Source: Marinobacter sp. S6332 (GTDB lineage Bacteria > Pseudomonadota > Gammaproteobacteria > Pseudomonadales > Oleiphilaceae). Taken from it: a DNA stretch of 64,000 nt. The notes below the pieces were generated by a model. The model searched no databases and was not told the origin of the DNA. It worked only from the letters and a program-made list of their open reading frames with translations. The stretch lies in assembly GCF_023016045.1 (NCBI RefSeq), contig NZ_JALKAP010000005.1, forward strand, positions 1 to 64,000, written 5' to 3'. Position 1 is the first letter of the stretch. Every line of letters begins with the position of its first letter. Both the position numbers and the translations under genes were made by a program. Positions 8,465-15,683 of this stretch are shown here, piece by piece.

Positions 8465-8780
8465 GCTTCTTATTCCTCTCTCGTCTATTAAAATAACCAT
8501 AGCTATACAGCTAAGCTGATGATTTCACAAATAGCCGTGGGTTTACATCGAAAACCTGTAAATATCGAGTAAACCCAGCGAGGTGAGAAAGAGCAGGAAT
8601 GTGAAACATTGCAATATAAGTGCGCGTGGACTGAATTTGTCTGTAACGTTGTGTAAAGTTGACGATAGTTAATAAATGCTCAGGCTAACGACTCGGATTT
8701 TTGCTTCTAAAACTCAGATTCTTAGCCTGAATGCCAGAGGTTGAGCCCGTTTCAAATGGGCTACACAGAGTAGGTTTCAA
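8465..8780. other. Non-coding gap with inverted repeats ahead of the PEP-CTERM gene
   Basis: No gene seen. It holds a 9-bp inverted repeat TCAGGCTAA (8680-8688) with TTAGCCTGA (8722-8730) and a 19-base near-perfect palindrome at 8744-8762. A sigma-54 type GG-N10-GC promoter was looked for and not found. Confidence 0.5.
8744..8762. promoter_or_regulatory. 19-base palindrome in the PEP-CTERM gene leader
   Basis: Arms AGCCCGTTT and AAATGGGCT around a central C, with one G/T pair. It ends 18 bases before the ATG at 8781. Its inner bases GTTTCAAATG recur as a direct repeat at 8774-8783 spanning the start codon. It could be an operator or a leader hairpin. Confidence 0.4.
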
Positions 8781-9521
8781 ATGAGTTCCACCATGAAGAA
8801 TAGTTTGATCAAGTCAGTTTTGGCCGGTGCGTTTTCACTTAGCATTGCAGCCCCGGTAGCAGCTGTTCCCGTTACTTTTTTTGATACGATTACGGCTGGG
8901 CAAGCTCAGTTTGACAGCGCGGTCACCGGCGCAGGGGCTTCAGTAAACAGCTTTACACTATCCGGCATCGACTATGTTGCTCGTAACTCATGGAGCTTCG
9001 CGGATTTCACTATCAGCAAGACTGATGGATCCAACTCCGGTATTTTCTCGCCAGAAACGGATGGTTCGACCGGGCAGATGATTGGCATCAGCCCGAAAGA
9101 CGCTGTTGAAGAATCAGGAATCACATTTACGTTTAACAGTGCCATTAATGCTTTGGGCTTTGAGGTTGGTGACTGGGGTACCTGTTGCTATGGATCAAGC
9201 TTGTTTCTTGCTTTCGGCGAAGACAGTGCTCAAAAAGTCGGCACAGCCAACAGTTATAGTGATAACCCGGCTATTGCAGCAGGATTTGGCAGTGATAATG
9301 ATGCATTTTTCGTTGGCGCGATTAACGACACAGATACGTTCTCAAGCGTTACCTTTTACGGCGACGGTCTTGGGGAGTTTCTAACCGCTGGCGGCACAAT
9401 CAAGTATGCCACTGTGGGTCTGGATTCGGTGAACGTACCAGAGCCTGCAAGCATTGCATTGTTGGGCTTGGGGCTTGTTGGGTTGAGTTTCTCACGCCGT
9501 TACAGCAGAAAGCGGAAGTAG
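8781..9521 (+). CDS. PEP-CTERM sorting domain exported protein
   Basis: 246 residues. The signal peptide covers about 1-28 (SIAAPVAAV). The central part is a beta-rich domain of low-complexity Ser/Gly/Asp character with a CC pair (GTCCYGS). The C-terminus is a full PEP-CTERM tripartite signal: VPEPAS at 219-224, a hydrophobic helix (IALLGLGLVGLSF), then basic RRYSRKRK. Such proteins are processed by an exosortase at the PEP motif and are usually glycosylated and released or attached to the extracellular matrix. No exosortase gene is in the window, though an exosortase A-type polysaccharide locus starts 20 kb downstream. An alternative start is Met5 (8793). Confidence 0.9.
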   Translation: MSSTMKNSLIKSVLAGAFSLSIAAPVAAVPVTFFDTITAGQAQFDSAVTGAGASVNSFTLSGIDYVARNSWSFADFTISKTDGSNSGIFSPETDGSTGQMIGISPKDAVEESGITFTFNSAINALGFEVGDWGTCCYGSSLFLAFGEDSAQKVGTANSYSDNPAIAAGFGSDNDAFFVGAINDTDTFSSVTFYGDGLGEFLTAGGTIKYATVGLDSVNVPEPASIALLGLGLVGLSFSRRYSRKRK

Positions 9522-9560
9522 GCTTTTATAATCAAACACGTCACTTGGTTATAAAAGCCT
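9520..9560. terminator. Strong hairpin between convergent PEP-CTERM and esterase genes
   Basis: A 12-bp perfect stem AGGCTTTTATAA / TTATAAAAGCCT (9520-9531 and 9549-9560), extendable to 16 bp with one G-T pair, closing a 9-base loop. It begins within the PEP-CTERM stop codon. Stem-internal T and A runs could serve both directions. Confidence 0.7.
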
Positions 9561-9584
9561 CTTAACTTTTCTGTTTCAGGAGTT

Positions 9585-11279
9585 TCAACCACCTAGCCAG
9601 AGGTTGCAATTGCGAGCTTGACTGAATGTTTGGCCATCCGTCTTTTCCGTGAACGGCCCGGTATTTTCTGCAGGCGCTTGCAACGATTGATATCCCTGAT
9701 TCACAAAGGTCAGCCAAGCAGGCAGAGTGCCATCACTTGGAGTGGGGTCACCTGTTCTGGCAAACGACGCCCAGTAGCGCACCATGGTATCTGCAAGCGT
9801 CGCCGAATCCTCAGAAAACTCGTTATCAAGAGCCGCGTATGATGCGAATACATAGGGGATTTCGGTGGCATGTGCTGCGCCTAGCTCAGGCTGAGCAGTT
9901 GCGAATAATGGTGAAGGTAATGGAGCGTTCCGATCTGTAAACTCATAAGCGTACACTGGAACATGCTGCGCAGCTGAAGCGATGTTACCAAAGCCCGGAC
10001 AGGCGAAGATGGCGTCAGTGCCCACTGCAGAGACAGCAGCGTCGGCATTCTCGTATTCACTCAATGGGTAAAGGTCGACAACCGCATCAGCGTTAGCTTC
10101 AGTGACCGAGCCGTAGCGGCGGATCAACTCTTGCCGGTATGCAGAAGAGCTGCCTGCAAGCAGCTGTTCAAGAGGAGCGCGGCCACTCACGAGTTGTTCA
10201 GCCGCAACAAATAACCGCCACTCATCACGGTTAGAGCCTTCAAGTACCTGATCTGCCGTAAACTGACCACTTGCCAAAGCGGCTGCGACATTTTGCTCAA
10301 GGATCCCTGACCGCTGCACAATTGCGGTACTGAACTCAGGATCTCCGGCTTGCAAGCTAAGGATTTGCTCAAGCGTTAAATTGCGCAGGCACTCCGCAGC
10401 TTCTGACGATGAATCTTCGGCGCAAACACCGGCCATAAAGCTAGCACCGCGTTGCTCTGCTACGGTAGGCGTTTCTTGAATGAAGGATGGGCCACTCTGA
10501 ACAATAACACGTTGGAACAGTCCATCCGTTCGGTCATGGGCCGCCATTAACCCCTTGATGCTAAAGCCGCCCGCAGACTCACCTACTAGCGTTATGTTGT
10601 TGGGGTTGCCGCCAAACTCCTCAACGTTAGCCTGAAGCCACTCAAGTGCTTTTATCTGATCCATCAACCCATAATTTCCTGAACCTTTATCCGCCGTTTG
10701 AGACGTTGCAGTTAGGGCCGGGTGGGCTAAATAGCCCAGCAACCCGAGTCGATAATTCAGGGCGACTACGATAACGCCCTCTCGTACTAGCCTGTCAGGC
10801 ATCCCGCTAGACTGAAAGCCAGCACCTGTTTCCAGGCTGCCACCATGAATCCAAACGACCACTGGGTAGTTATCTCCCTCAGAGGGTGCATAGATATTTA
10901 GGTTCAAGCAGTCCTCGGAGGTTGTCGAGCCTGGGTTCGAACTTTGTATTGCGAAAGGAGATTGGGCTGGGGTTTGAGGGCATGCATCGCCAAATTCTGT
11001 TGCTTGCAGCACAGTTGTTCTAGGCTCTAGATTCTGAGGCTCGCGAAAACGATTAGCTCCCGCAGTCGACTGGGCAAAAGGAATACCGAGCCATTGCTTT
11101 ATTTCTCCACCGTTATTGTCGCTCACAAGTTGACCTGTGACTGTGCCTTCAGAGGTTGTAACTTTGGTCGGGTCGCTTGAACTTGAAGATGAGTCGTTGC
11201 ATGCAGATAGAGAAATAACTAAAACCGATAATGGCAGAAGGCGTAATGCCCTCGGCATTTGAGGTAGGCAAAAACGCAT
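9585..11279 (-). CDS. Type B carboxylesterase lipoprotein
   Basis: 564 residues. A lipoprotein signal ends LSAC (Cys27), followed by a Ser-rich linker (30-35). It has an alpha/beta hydrolase fold of the cholinesterase/type B family: oxyanion loop HGG at 145-147, EDCLNLNIY, nucleophile elbow GESAGG with Ser235, and a C-terminal AAHATEIPYVF carrying the catalytic His. It hydrolyses carboxylic esters and is anchored in the outer membrane or periplasm; the natural substrate is unknown. It stands alone, convergent with the PEP-CTERM gene, with a 300-base non-coding stretch upstream. Confidence 0.9.
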   Translation of the reverse strand: MRFCLPQMPRALRLLPLSVLVISLSACNDSSSSSSDPTKVTTSEGTVTGQLVSDNNGGEIKQWLGIPFAQSTAGANRFREPQNLEPRTTVLQATEFGDACPQTPAQSPFAIQSSNPGSTTSEDCLNLNIYAPSEGDNYPVVVWIHGGSLETGAGFQSSGMPDRLVREGVIVVALNYRLGLLGYLAHPALTATSQTADKGSGNYGLMDQIKALEWLQANVEEFGGNPNNITLVGESAGGFSIKGLMAAHDRTDGLFQRVIVQSGPSFIQETPTVAEQRGASFMAGVCAEDSSSEAAECLRNLTLEQILSLQAGDPEFSTAIVQRSGILEQNVAAALASGQFTADQVLEGSNRDEWRLFVAAEQLVSGRAPLEQLLAGSSSAYRQELIRRYGSVTEANADAVVDLYPLSEYENADAAVSAVGTDAIFACPGFGNIASAAQHVPVYAYEFTDRNAPLPSPLFATAQPELGAAHATEIPYVFASYAALDNEFSEDSATLADTMVRYWASFARTGDPTPSDGTLPAWLTFVNQGYQSLQAPAENTGPFTEKTDGQTFSQARNCNLWLGG

Positions 11280-11570
11280 AGAGCAATCTCCAAATTATTC
11301 ATTTTTGTTTTTAGTCAAGCCGAGAGCCTCACCGGCTTATTGATTTACAGCGTACAGTTGTGCGCTAAGACTCTTAACGAAGAGTAACTTGTGTCTTAGA
11401 AATGTCAAAGAAGAATGAAAAATACAGATATTTTGGTTGCAGCCAGCGGATGAGCTTAAGACTTTTTAGGCGTATGCAGACAATAGAATAGGCTGGGGAA
11501 AAGCGATGATATTGCGATGGCTAGAGACAATATTGAGATCATTACGAAGGGATCGCTGCAAAATATTTGA
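11280..11570. other. Non-coding gap between esterase and tRNA
   Basis: About 290 bases with no convincing gene, promoter or repeat. It holds the presumed promoter of the esterase and the end of the tRNA transcript. Confidence 0.4.
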
Positions 11571-11582
11571 ACCACTGAAAAG

Positions 11583-11659
<77 letters not shown>

Positions 11660-11714
11660 GCGATCTGCAACGGGGACGAAATATACTGACTCCCGTGTTT
11701 TTGGTCAACCTCTT

Positions 11715-12665
11715 TTATCCAGTTTGTCTTTTTCTCAGCCATGCTCTTAGAGCTTTGCTGAGAGCGCTCCAGCGGTTAACGATGAGGGCTGTGAAGATTA
11801 ACCCGCACCCAGCCAACTGCATGGGCGCCATGGTTTCGCCGAACCATCCTGCTGCAAACAACGAGACCCACACCGGTTCGAGTACCAAAATCACCGCACC
11901 GTGGCTGTGGGTAGATAAGCTTTGGGCATAAGTTTGCACGAGAAAACGCCCGGCTGTACCCACGATCGCACTGGCGAGAATCCACCAGATCAGAAGTGGC
12001 GGCGGATTGCTAAAGGTTGGCTGCCAAGGCTCCATAACCAGTGACTCAGCCATAGTGACTAGCCCAACGGTTAGCAGGGCGATGGCTGTTAGGGGCAGGG
12101 CGGGGATGCGATGCTTTTCAAGGGTTTCGCCTTTGCGGTTGGTAACCGTACGCTGATTCGCCGCACGCGTATTAAGGGTGAAATACAGAGCAAAAATAGT
12201 TGCTGCAACTACAAAAAATAGTTGGCCAGGCTCTGGCTTAAAACCGTTTTGAAGGGATAGCAGGGCCAGCCCAGCTATGGCTACAGGAATAGCCAGCCAA
12301 GTGCTCGCAGGTTGCGCCTCTTTAAAAATCAGGCGCGCAACAATGGGCACGATTACTACTCCAAGGCTTGTTAAAAAAGCTCCTTCACCCATGCTGGCGC
12401 TATGAAAGAGCCCCATCACCCAGAAGCTCATGGCGATACCGAATACCAACCCAACGCCTACACCACGTTTTAGTTGATCTGCGCTAAGGCGTGATAACGG
12501 CCGCCAAGCGATTACAGCGAGAAACCCACCGGCGATTAGAAACCGCAACGCCATAAAGAGCAGGGGTGGCATCAACAAAATAGCTTCTTTGGAGAATATC
12601 CAGCTTATTGCGGCAAGCAGAGTTACAGCGACTAAAAGAAAGTCGGACTTATGAGCATCAAACAT
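11715..12665 (-). CDS. EamA/DMT family transporter
   Basis: 316 residues with about ten membrane helices in two repeats of the EamA (drug/metabolite transporter) fold. Hallmarks include the first-repeat end GAFLTSLGVVIVPIVARLIFKE and the second-repeat end HSHGAVILVLEPVWVSLFAAGWFGE, each near the fourth helix of its half. It exports or imports a small metabolite that sequence alone does not identify. The ATG at 12665 is preferred to a TTG two codons upstream; no clear ribosome site is seen for either. Confidence 0.88.
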   Translation of the reverse strand: MFDAHKSDFLLVAVTLLAAISWIFSKEAILLMPPLLFMALRFLIAGGFLAVIAWRPLSRLSADQLKRGVGVGLVFGIAMSFWVMGLFHSASMGEGAFLTSLGVVIVPIVARLIFKEAQPASTWLAIPVAIAGLALLSLQNGFKPEPGQLFFVVAATIFALYFTLNTRAANQRTVTNRKGETLEKHRIPALPLTAIALLTVGLVTMAESLVMEPWQPTFSNPPPLLIWWILASAIVGTAGRFLVQTYAQSLSTHSHGAVILVLEPVWVSLFAAGWFGETMAPMQLAGCGLIFTALIVNRWSALSKALRAWLRKRQTG

Positions 12666-12814
12666 TGGCAAGGAGCTTCAGCAGAAGTGAAAAAAACACG
12701 GCGACTGCACAATGTATAGTTAGCGAACTAAAAAAGGAAGGCTGGCTCGTCCGTGAGCTCGTAATTGCGTCAAATTGGTATGAGAAAAACTTATGGGCGG
12801 TGCCTGCGGGTAGA

Positions 12815-13420
12815 TCAAAACCACCCAGAATCCTTTATAGCTTCAAAACCGAACCGAAGTTTTACCTCATCTCCCACTAGGGCTGGGTCAAGCCCATAGG
12901 TCATCCCCCAGTCGCTGCGTTTTAACGTAGCTGTCGCGCTAATACCTAGAGTGTAATCTTCATGGCCAATTGGGTATTCGGCTGCCTTGTTAAGAGTTAC
13001 ATCCAGTTTCACCGGCCTTGTTTGCCCGAGCATGTTCAGGTCTCCGGTAACCACTCCTGTTGATTCCCCGGTCGCTTTGTAGTGAGTGACATTAAAGGTG
13101 ATGTCGGGGTATTTTCTGCTATTGAGAAAGTCCTTGCCGGTAAGGTGACTGTCACGTTTTTTGTGGTTGGTGAATACGCTTTTGCTTTGGAATTTGAGTG
13201 TGCCGGAGATGAGCTCACGGCTTTGTTCATCGTAAACGAACTCGCCCTCGACCTTCCGAAACATCCCCATAACCGGGGCATATCCAATGTGCATAATTTC
13301 GAAAACCATAGAAAAATGCTCATCATCCACTTCAAAAGTGGCGGGCTCTGCGGTTGCGACTCGCGCATTGCTTGCGAACAATGTCAGCAACAAACAGGTG
13401 AAAATACTAAACCGTTTCAT
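12815..13420 (-). CDS. YceI family periplasmic lipid-binding protein
   Basis: 201 residues with a signal peptide (about 1-24) and the YceI lipocalin-like fold: FEVDDEHFSMVFEIMHIGYAP split over two strands, then GEFVYDEQSRELISG, DFLNSRKYPDITF, GDLNMLGQTRPVKLDV and the end strand VGDEVKLRFGFEA. YceI proteins bind polyisoprenoid chains such as ubiquinone tails. The ATG at 13420 has GGAGG 8 bases upstream. It overlaps by 14 bases the end of the CDP-alcohol phosphatidyltransferase gene, so the two are translationally coupled; the protein might carry a lipid-linked product of that neighbourhood (inference). Confidence 0.88.
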   Translation of the reverse strand: MKRFSIFTCLLLTLFASNARVATAEPATFEVDDEHFSMVFEIMHIGYAPVMGMFRKVEGEFVYDEQSRELISGTLKFQSKSVFTNHKKRDSHLTGKDFLNSRKYPDITFNVTHYKATGESTGVVTGDLNMLGQTRPVKLDVTLNKAAEYPIGHEDYTLGISATATLKRSDWGMTYGLDPALVGDEVKLRFGFEAIKDSGWF

Positions 13421-14150
13421 GATGAAACCTCCGTTCATAAAGCCAATACACGTCTGTCATAAACGACCAAGCGAGTAACAACAGGGCTGTTGCCAGCGTT
13501 AGGCTGGCAAACATGGGTGGAATCGGTGGCAGAACAGCAACCATAAGGGTAACAATCTGCCAAACACAGATGGTTTTACGCCGAAAACTCTCGGGTAGTG
13601 GGCGGTTCAACCATTCCAATGCAGAAGCTGCTGCAACAAACAGGTAGCGCATTAGCCCGAGTGAAAGCACCCAAAAGCCAGCTTTTCCGCTCATAACTAC
13701 CGCGATGCATAGCCCCAGAATTAACAAAGCGTCCATTTCCATATCGAATCGGGCGCCGAACCTGCTGGATGAGTGAGTTATTCGGGCGAGCTTGCCATCT
13801 ACTCCGTCGAGAATCAGTGCGATTAGAGCGCCCACGGCATATACCCAGAGAGCGTGGTCGGTTGATGGGAGCGCAGGAATAAACGGAGCTGCGGCAACCA
13901 GGACAATGATCAGGCTGGCCCGAAGCAGAGTGATTCGATTTGCCCAACCAAAATCTTCGGTCTTCGGCCAGTGTGCCACCACAGCAAAACAAATACCGCT
14001 GTATAGCAGGGTCGCGAGAACCAATATTGGCAACAGAGATGAATACAGTCGTGCAGCAATGAAAACCCACAATATAGTGAACGCAGCGCCCCAGAGCAGA
14101 TCAACCCAAGGCGGTATCGTGAGGGGTTTTGATTGCCTCTCAAAATCCAT
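13407..14150 (-). CDS. CDP-alcohol phosphatidyltransferase family membrane protein
   Basis: 247 residues, about six membrane helices. The family active-site signature is complete: DGVDGKLAR (D115, G116, D118, A122, R123), then G132, D136 and D140 in GARFDMEMD. Members transfer a phospho-alcohol from a CDP-linked donor to a second alcohol at the inner membrane. The acceptor is not predictable; phosphatidylglycerol phosphate and phosphatidylserine synthase-specific features are not evident. The start at 14150 has GGAG 7 bases upstream; an in-frame GTG at 14219 is possible. It diverges from the dehydrogenase-pterin-glycosyltransferase operon and probably belongs to the same pathway. Confidence 0.85.
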   Translation of the reverse strand: MDFERQSKPLTIPPWVDLLWGAAFTILWVFIAARLYSSLLPILVLATLLYSGICFAVVAHWPKTEDFGWANRITLLRASLIIVLVAAAPFIPALPSTDHALWVYAVGALIALILDGVDGKLARITHSSSRFGARFDMEMDALLILGLCIAVVMSGKAGFWVLSLGLMRYLFVAAASALEWLNRPLPESFRRKTICVWQIVTLMVAVLPPIPPMFASLTLATALLLLAWSFMTDVYWLYERRFHHETV

Positions 14151-14266
14151 AACATAGCTCCGGCGTATAGGTTTTAGTGCCTCGCGATTGTTTGAAGTAA
14201 CAGTCACTATAGTTTCCACACCCTGTTATTGCATACGTCAGTAAACCTGTTTTAGAGGAGTGCGGA

Positions 14267-15274
14267 ATGAGTTCCGATTCAAATCACCTATCAGAGCGAT
14301 CCACTGCCCGAGCTTTCTGGGTGACTGGGCCCGGCGAAGCCTGCATTAGAGACACACCTGTGCAACACCGCCCGTTGGATAGCTCCGAGCCGTGGGTGGT
14401 TGTGCAAACACTGTGGTCTGGCGTGAGCAGAGGTACTGAGGCACTGGTTTTCAATGGTCGCGTTCCGCCAAGTGAGTTTGATCGCATGCGGGCGCCGTTT
14501 CAGGAAGGTGCATTCCCTTGGCCGGTAAAATACGGCTATGCCAATGTTGGGCGTGTGCTTGAAGGCCCGGATGAACTCGTTGGCCGCACGGTGTTTTGTC
14601 TATATCCCCATCAGACACACTACTCAGTGCCTGCCAGTGTAGTAACGCGCGTCCCCAATGGTGTTCCGCCAGAGCGAGCGATTCTTGCAGCTAATATGGA
14701 AACGGCCATTAATGGTCTCTGGGATGCCATGCCTGCTGTTGGAGATCGTATAGCAGTGGTTGGCTTGGGTGTTGTGGGTCTTCTTGTGAGTTGGCTTGCA
14801 AGCCGTATTCCCGGCACACAGGTTACGGCGATTGATAACAACCCGGGGAGGGCAAAGATCGCAGAGGCCCTTGGGCTGAGCTTCGCAACTGAATCGTCAG
14901 TGGATACCCATGATTTGGTTGTTCACGCCAGCGGTAACGAATCCGGCCTCTCTACTGCGCTTGCGTTGGCAGGTCAGGACGCGACCCTGCTTGAAATGAG
15001 CTGGTATGGCGACAAGTCTGTTTCTATTCCCTTGGGGGCCAGTTTCCACTCCCGTAGGCTCCGGCTTATATCGAGCCAGGTCGGGCAACTTCCGCCAGCC
15101 CGCGTACCGCGATGGACCCATCGTAAACGCCTTGAGCTAGCCCTTGAACTATTGCAACACGAGGTTTTGGATCACCTGATTAGCGGAGAAGCGCACTTTG
15201 AACAGATGCCTGAAACCATGAGCCGCATACTGTCGAGTGACAGTGATACGCTTTGCCATCGCATAAAATACTGA
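14267..15274 (+). CDS. MDR-superfamily (BchC-like) dehydrogenase
   Basis: 335 residues, medium-chain dehydrogenase/reductase. N-terminal GroES-like part, then a Rossmann domain with GLGVVG at 166-171 and an acidic residue (D190) at the end of strand two, pointing to NAD(H). The usual catalytic-zinc motif is replaced by SRGTEALVFNG (54-64), as in the BchC (bacteriochlorophyllide dehydrogenase) branch and relatives, and the structural-zinc Cys lobe is missing. It probably oxidises or reduces a side-chain hydroxyl or ketone without zinc. It is the first gene of a plus-strand operon, 10 bases before the pterin-synthase homologue. Confidence 0.8.
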   Translation: MSSDSNHLSERSTARAFWVTGPGEACIRDTPVQHRPLDSSEPWVVVQTLWSGVSRGTEALVFNGRVPPSEFDRMRAPFQEGAFPWPVKYGYANVGRVLEGPDELVGRTVFCLYPHQTHYSVPASVVTRVPNGVPPERAILAANMETAINGLWDAMPAVGDRIAVVGLGVVGLLVSWLASRIPGTQVTAIDNNPGRAKIAEALGLSFATESSVDTHDLVVHASGNESGLSTALALAGQDATLLEMSWYGDKSVSIPLGASFHSRRLRLISSQVGQLPPARVPRWTHRKRLELALELLQHEVLDHLISGEAHFEQMPETMSRILSSDSDTLCHRIKY

Positions 15275-15284
15275 GGAACCTGTT

Positions 15285-15683
15285 ATGTTCAGCCTTACAG
15301 TTCGAGACCACATGATGATCGCACACAGCTTTAATGGTGAGGTTTTCGGCCCAGCGCAAAAAACCCATGGCGCAACTTATGTGGTTGATGTGACGTTCGA
15401 ACGCAAAGAGCTTGATAGGGACGATTTGATTATTGATATCGGCCTCGCATCAGAAGTGCTGAAGCAAGTACTCAGCGAATTCAACATGAAGAATCTCGAC
15501 GATATTGAGGACTTCAGGGGCCGCAACACCACCACCGAATTCATGGCAAAGAAAGTATTCGATCGCATGTCGGTAGCCATTCATGCAGGTAAGCTAGGCG
15601 AGACAGCAAAAGCCATATGTGCATTGAAGGTAACTCTGGCTGAGTCGCACATTGCGTGGGCCAGTTATCATGCCGACATCTGA
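15285..15683 (+). CDS. 6-pyruvoyltetrahydropterin synthase/QueD-like protein, atypical active site
   Basis: 132 residues of the tunnelling-fold PTPS family. The first zinc His is in MIAHSF (H14) and the second in THGATY (H28), but the third ligand (HGH in standard PTPS/QueD) is Ala, and the catalytic Cys four residues before H28 is also Ala (FGPAQKTHGA). The pterin-anchoring Glu (E120, AESHIAWASY) remains. So it should bind a pterin-like ring, yet not perform standard PTPS or QueD chemistry by the known mechanism. It sits between the BchC-like dehydrogenase and the glycosyltransferase fusion, whose start overlaps its end by 14 bases. Confidence 0.82.
   Translation: MFSLTVRDHMMIAHSFNGEVFGPAQKTHGATYVVDVTFERKELDRDDLIIDIGLASEVLKQVLSEFNMKNLDDIEDFRGRNTTTEFMAKKVFDRMSVAIHAGKLGETAKAICALKVTLAESHIAWASYHADI

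Noticed and set aside
8500..8780. Sigma-54 promoter expected for some PEP-CTERM genes
   Set aside because: The closest candidates lack the GG-N10-GC spacing.
12608..12880. Small plus-strand gene between EamA and YceI genes
   Set aside because: Overlaps both real genes antisense, with no domain or ribosome site.
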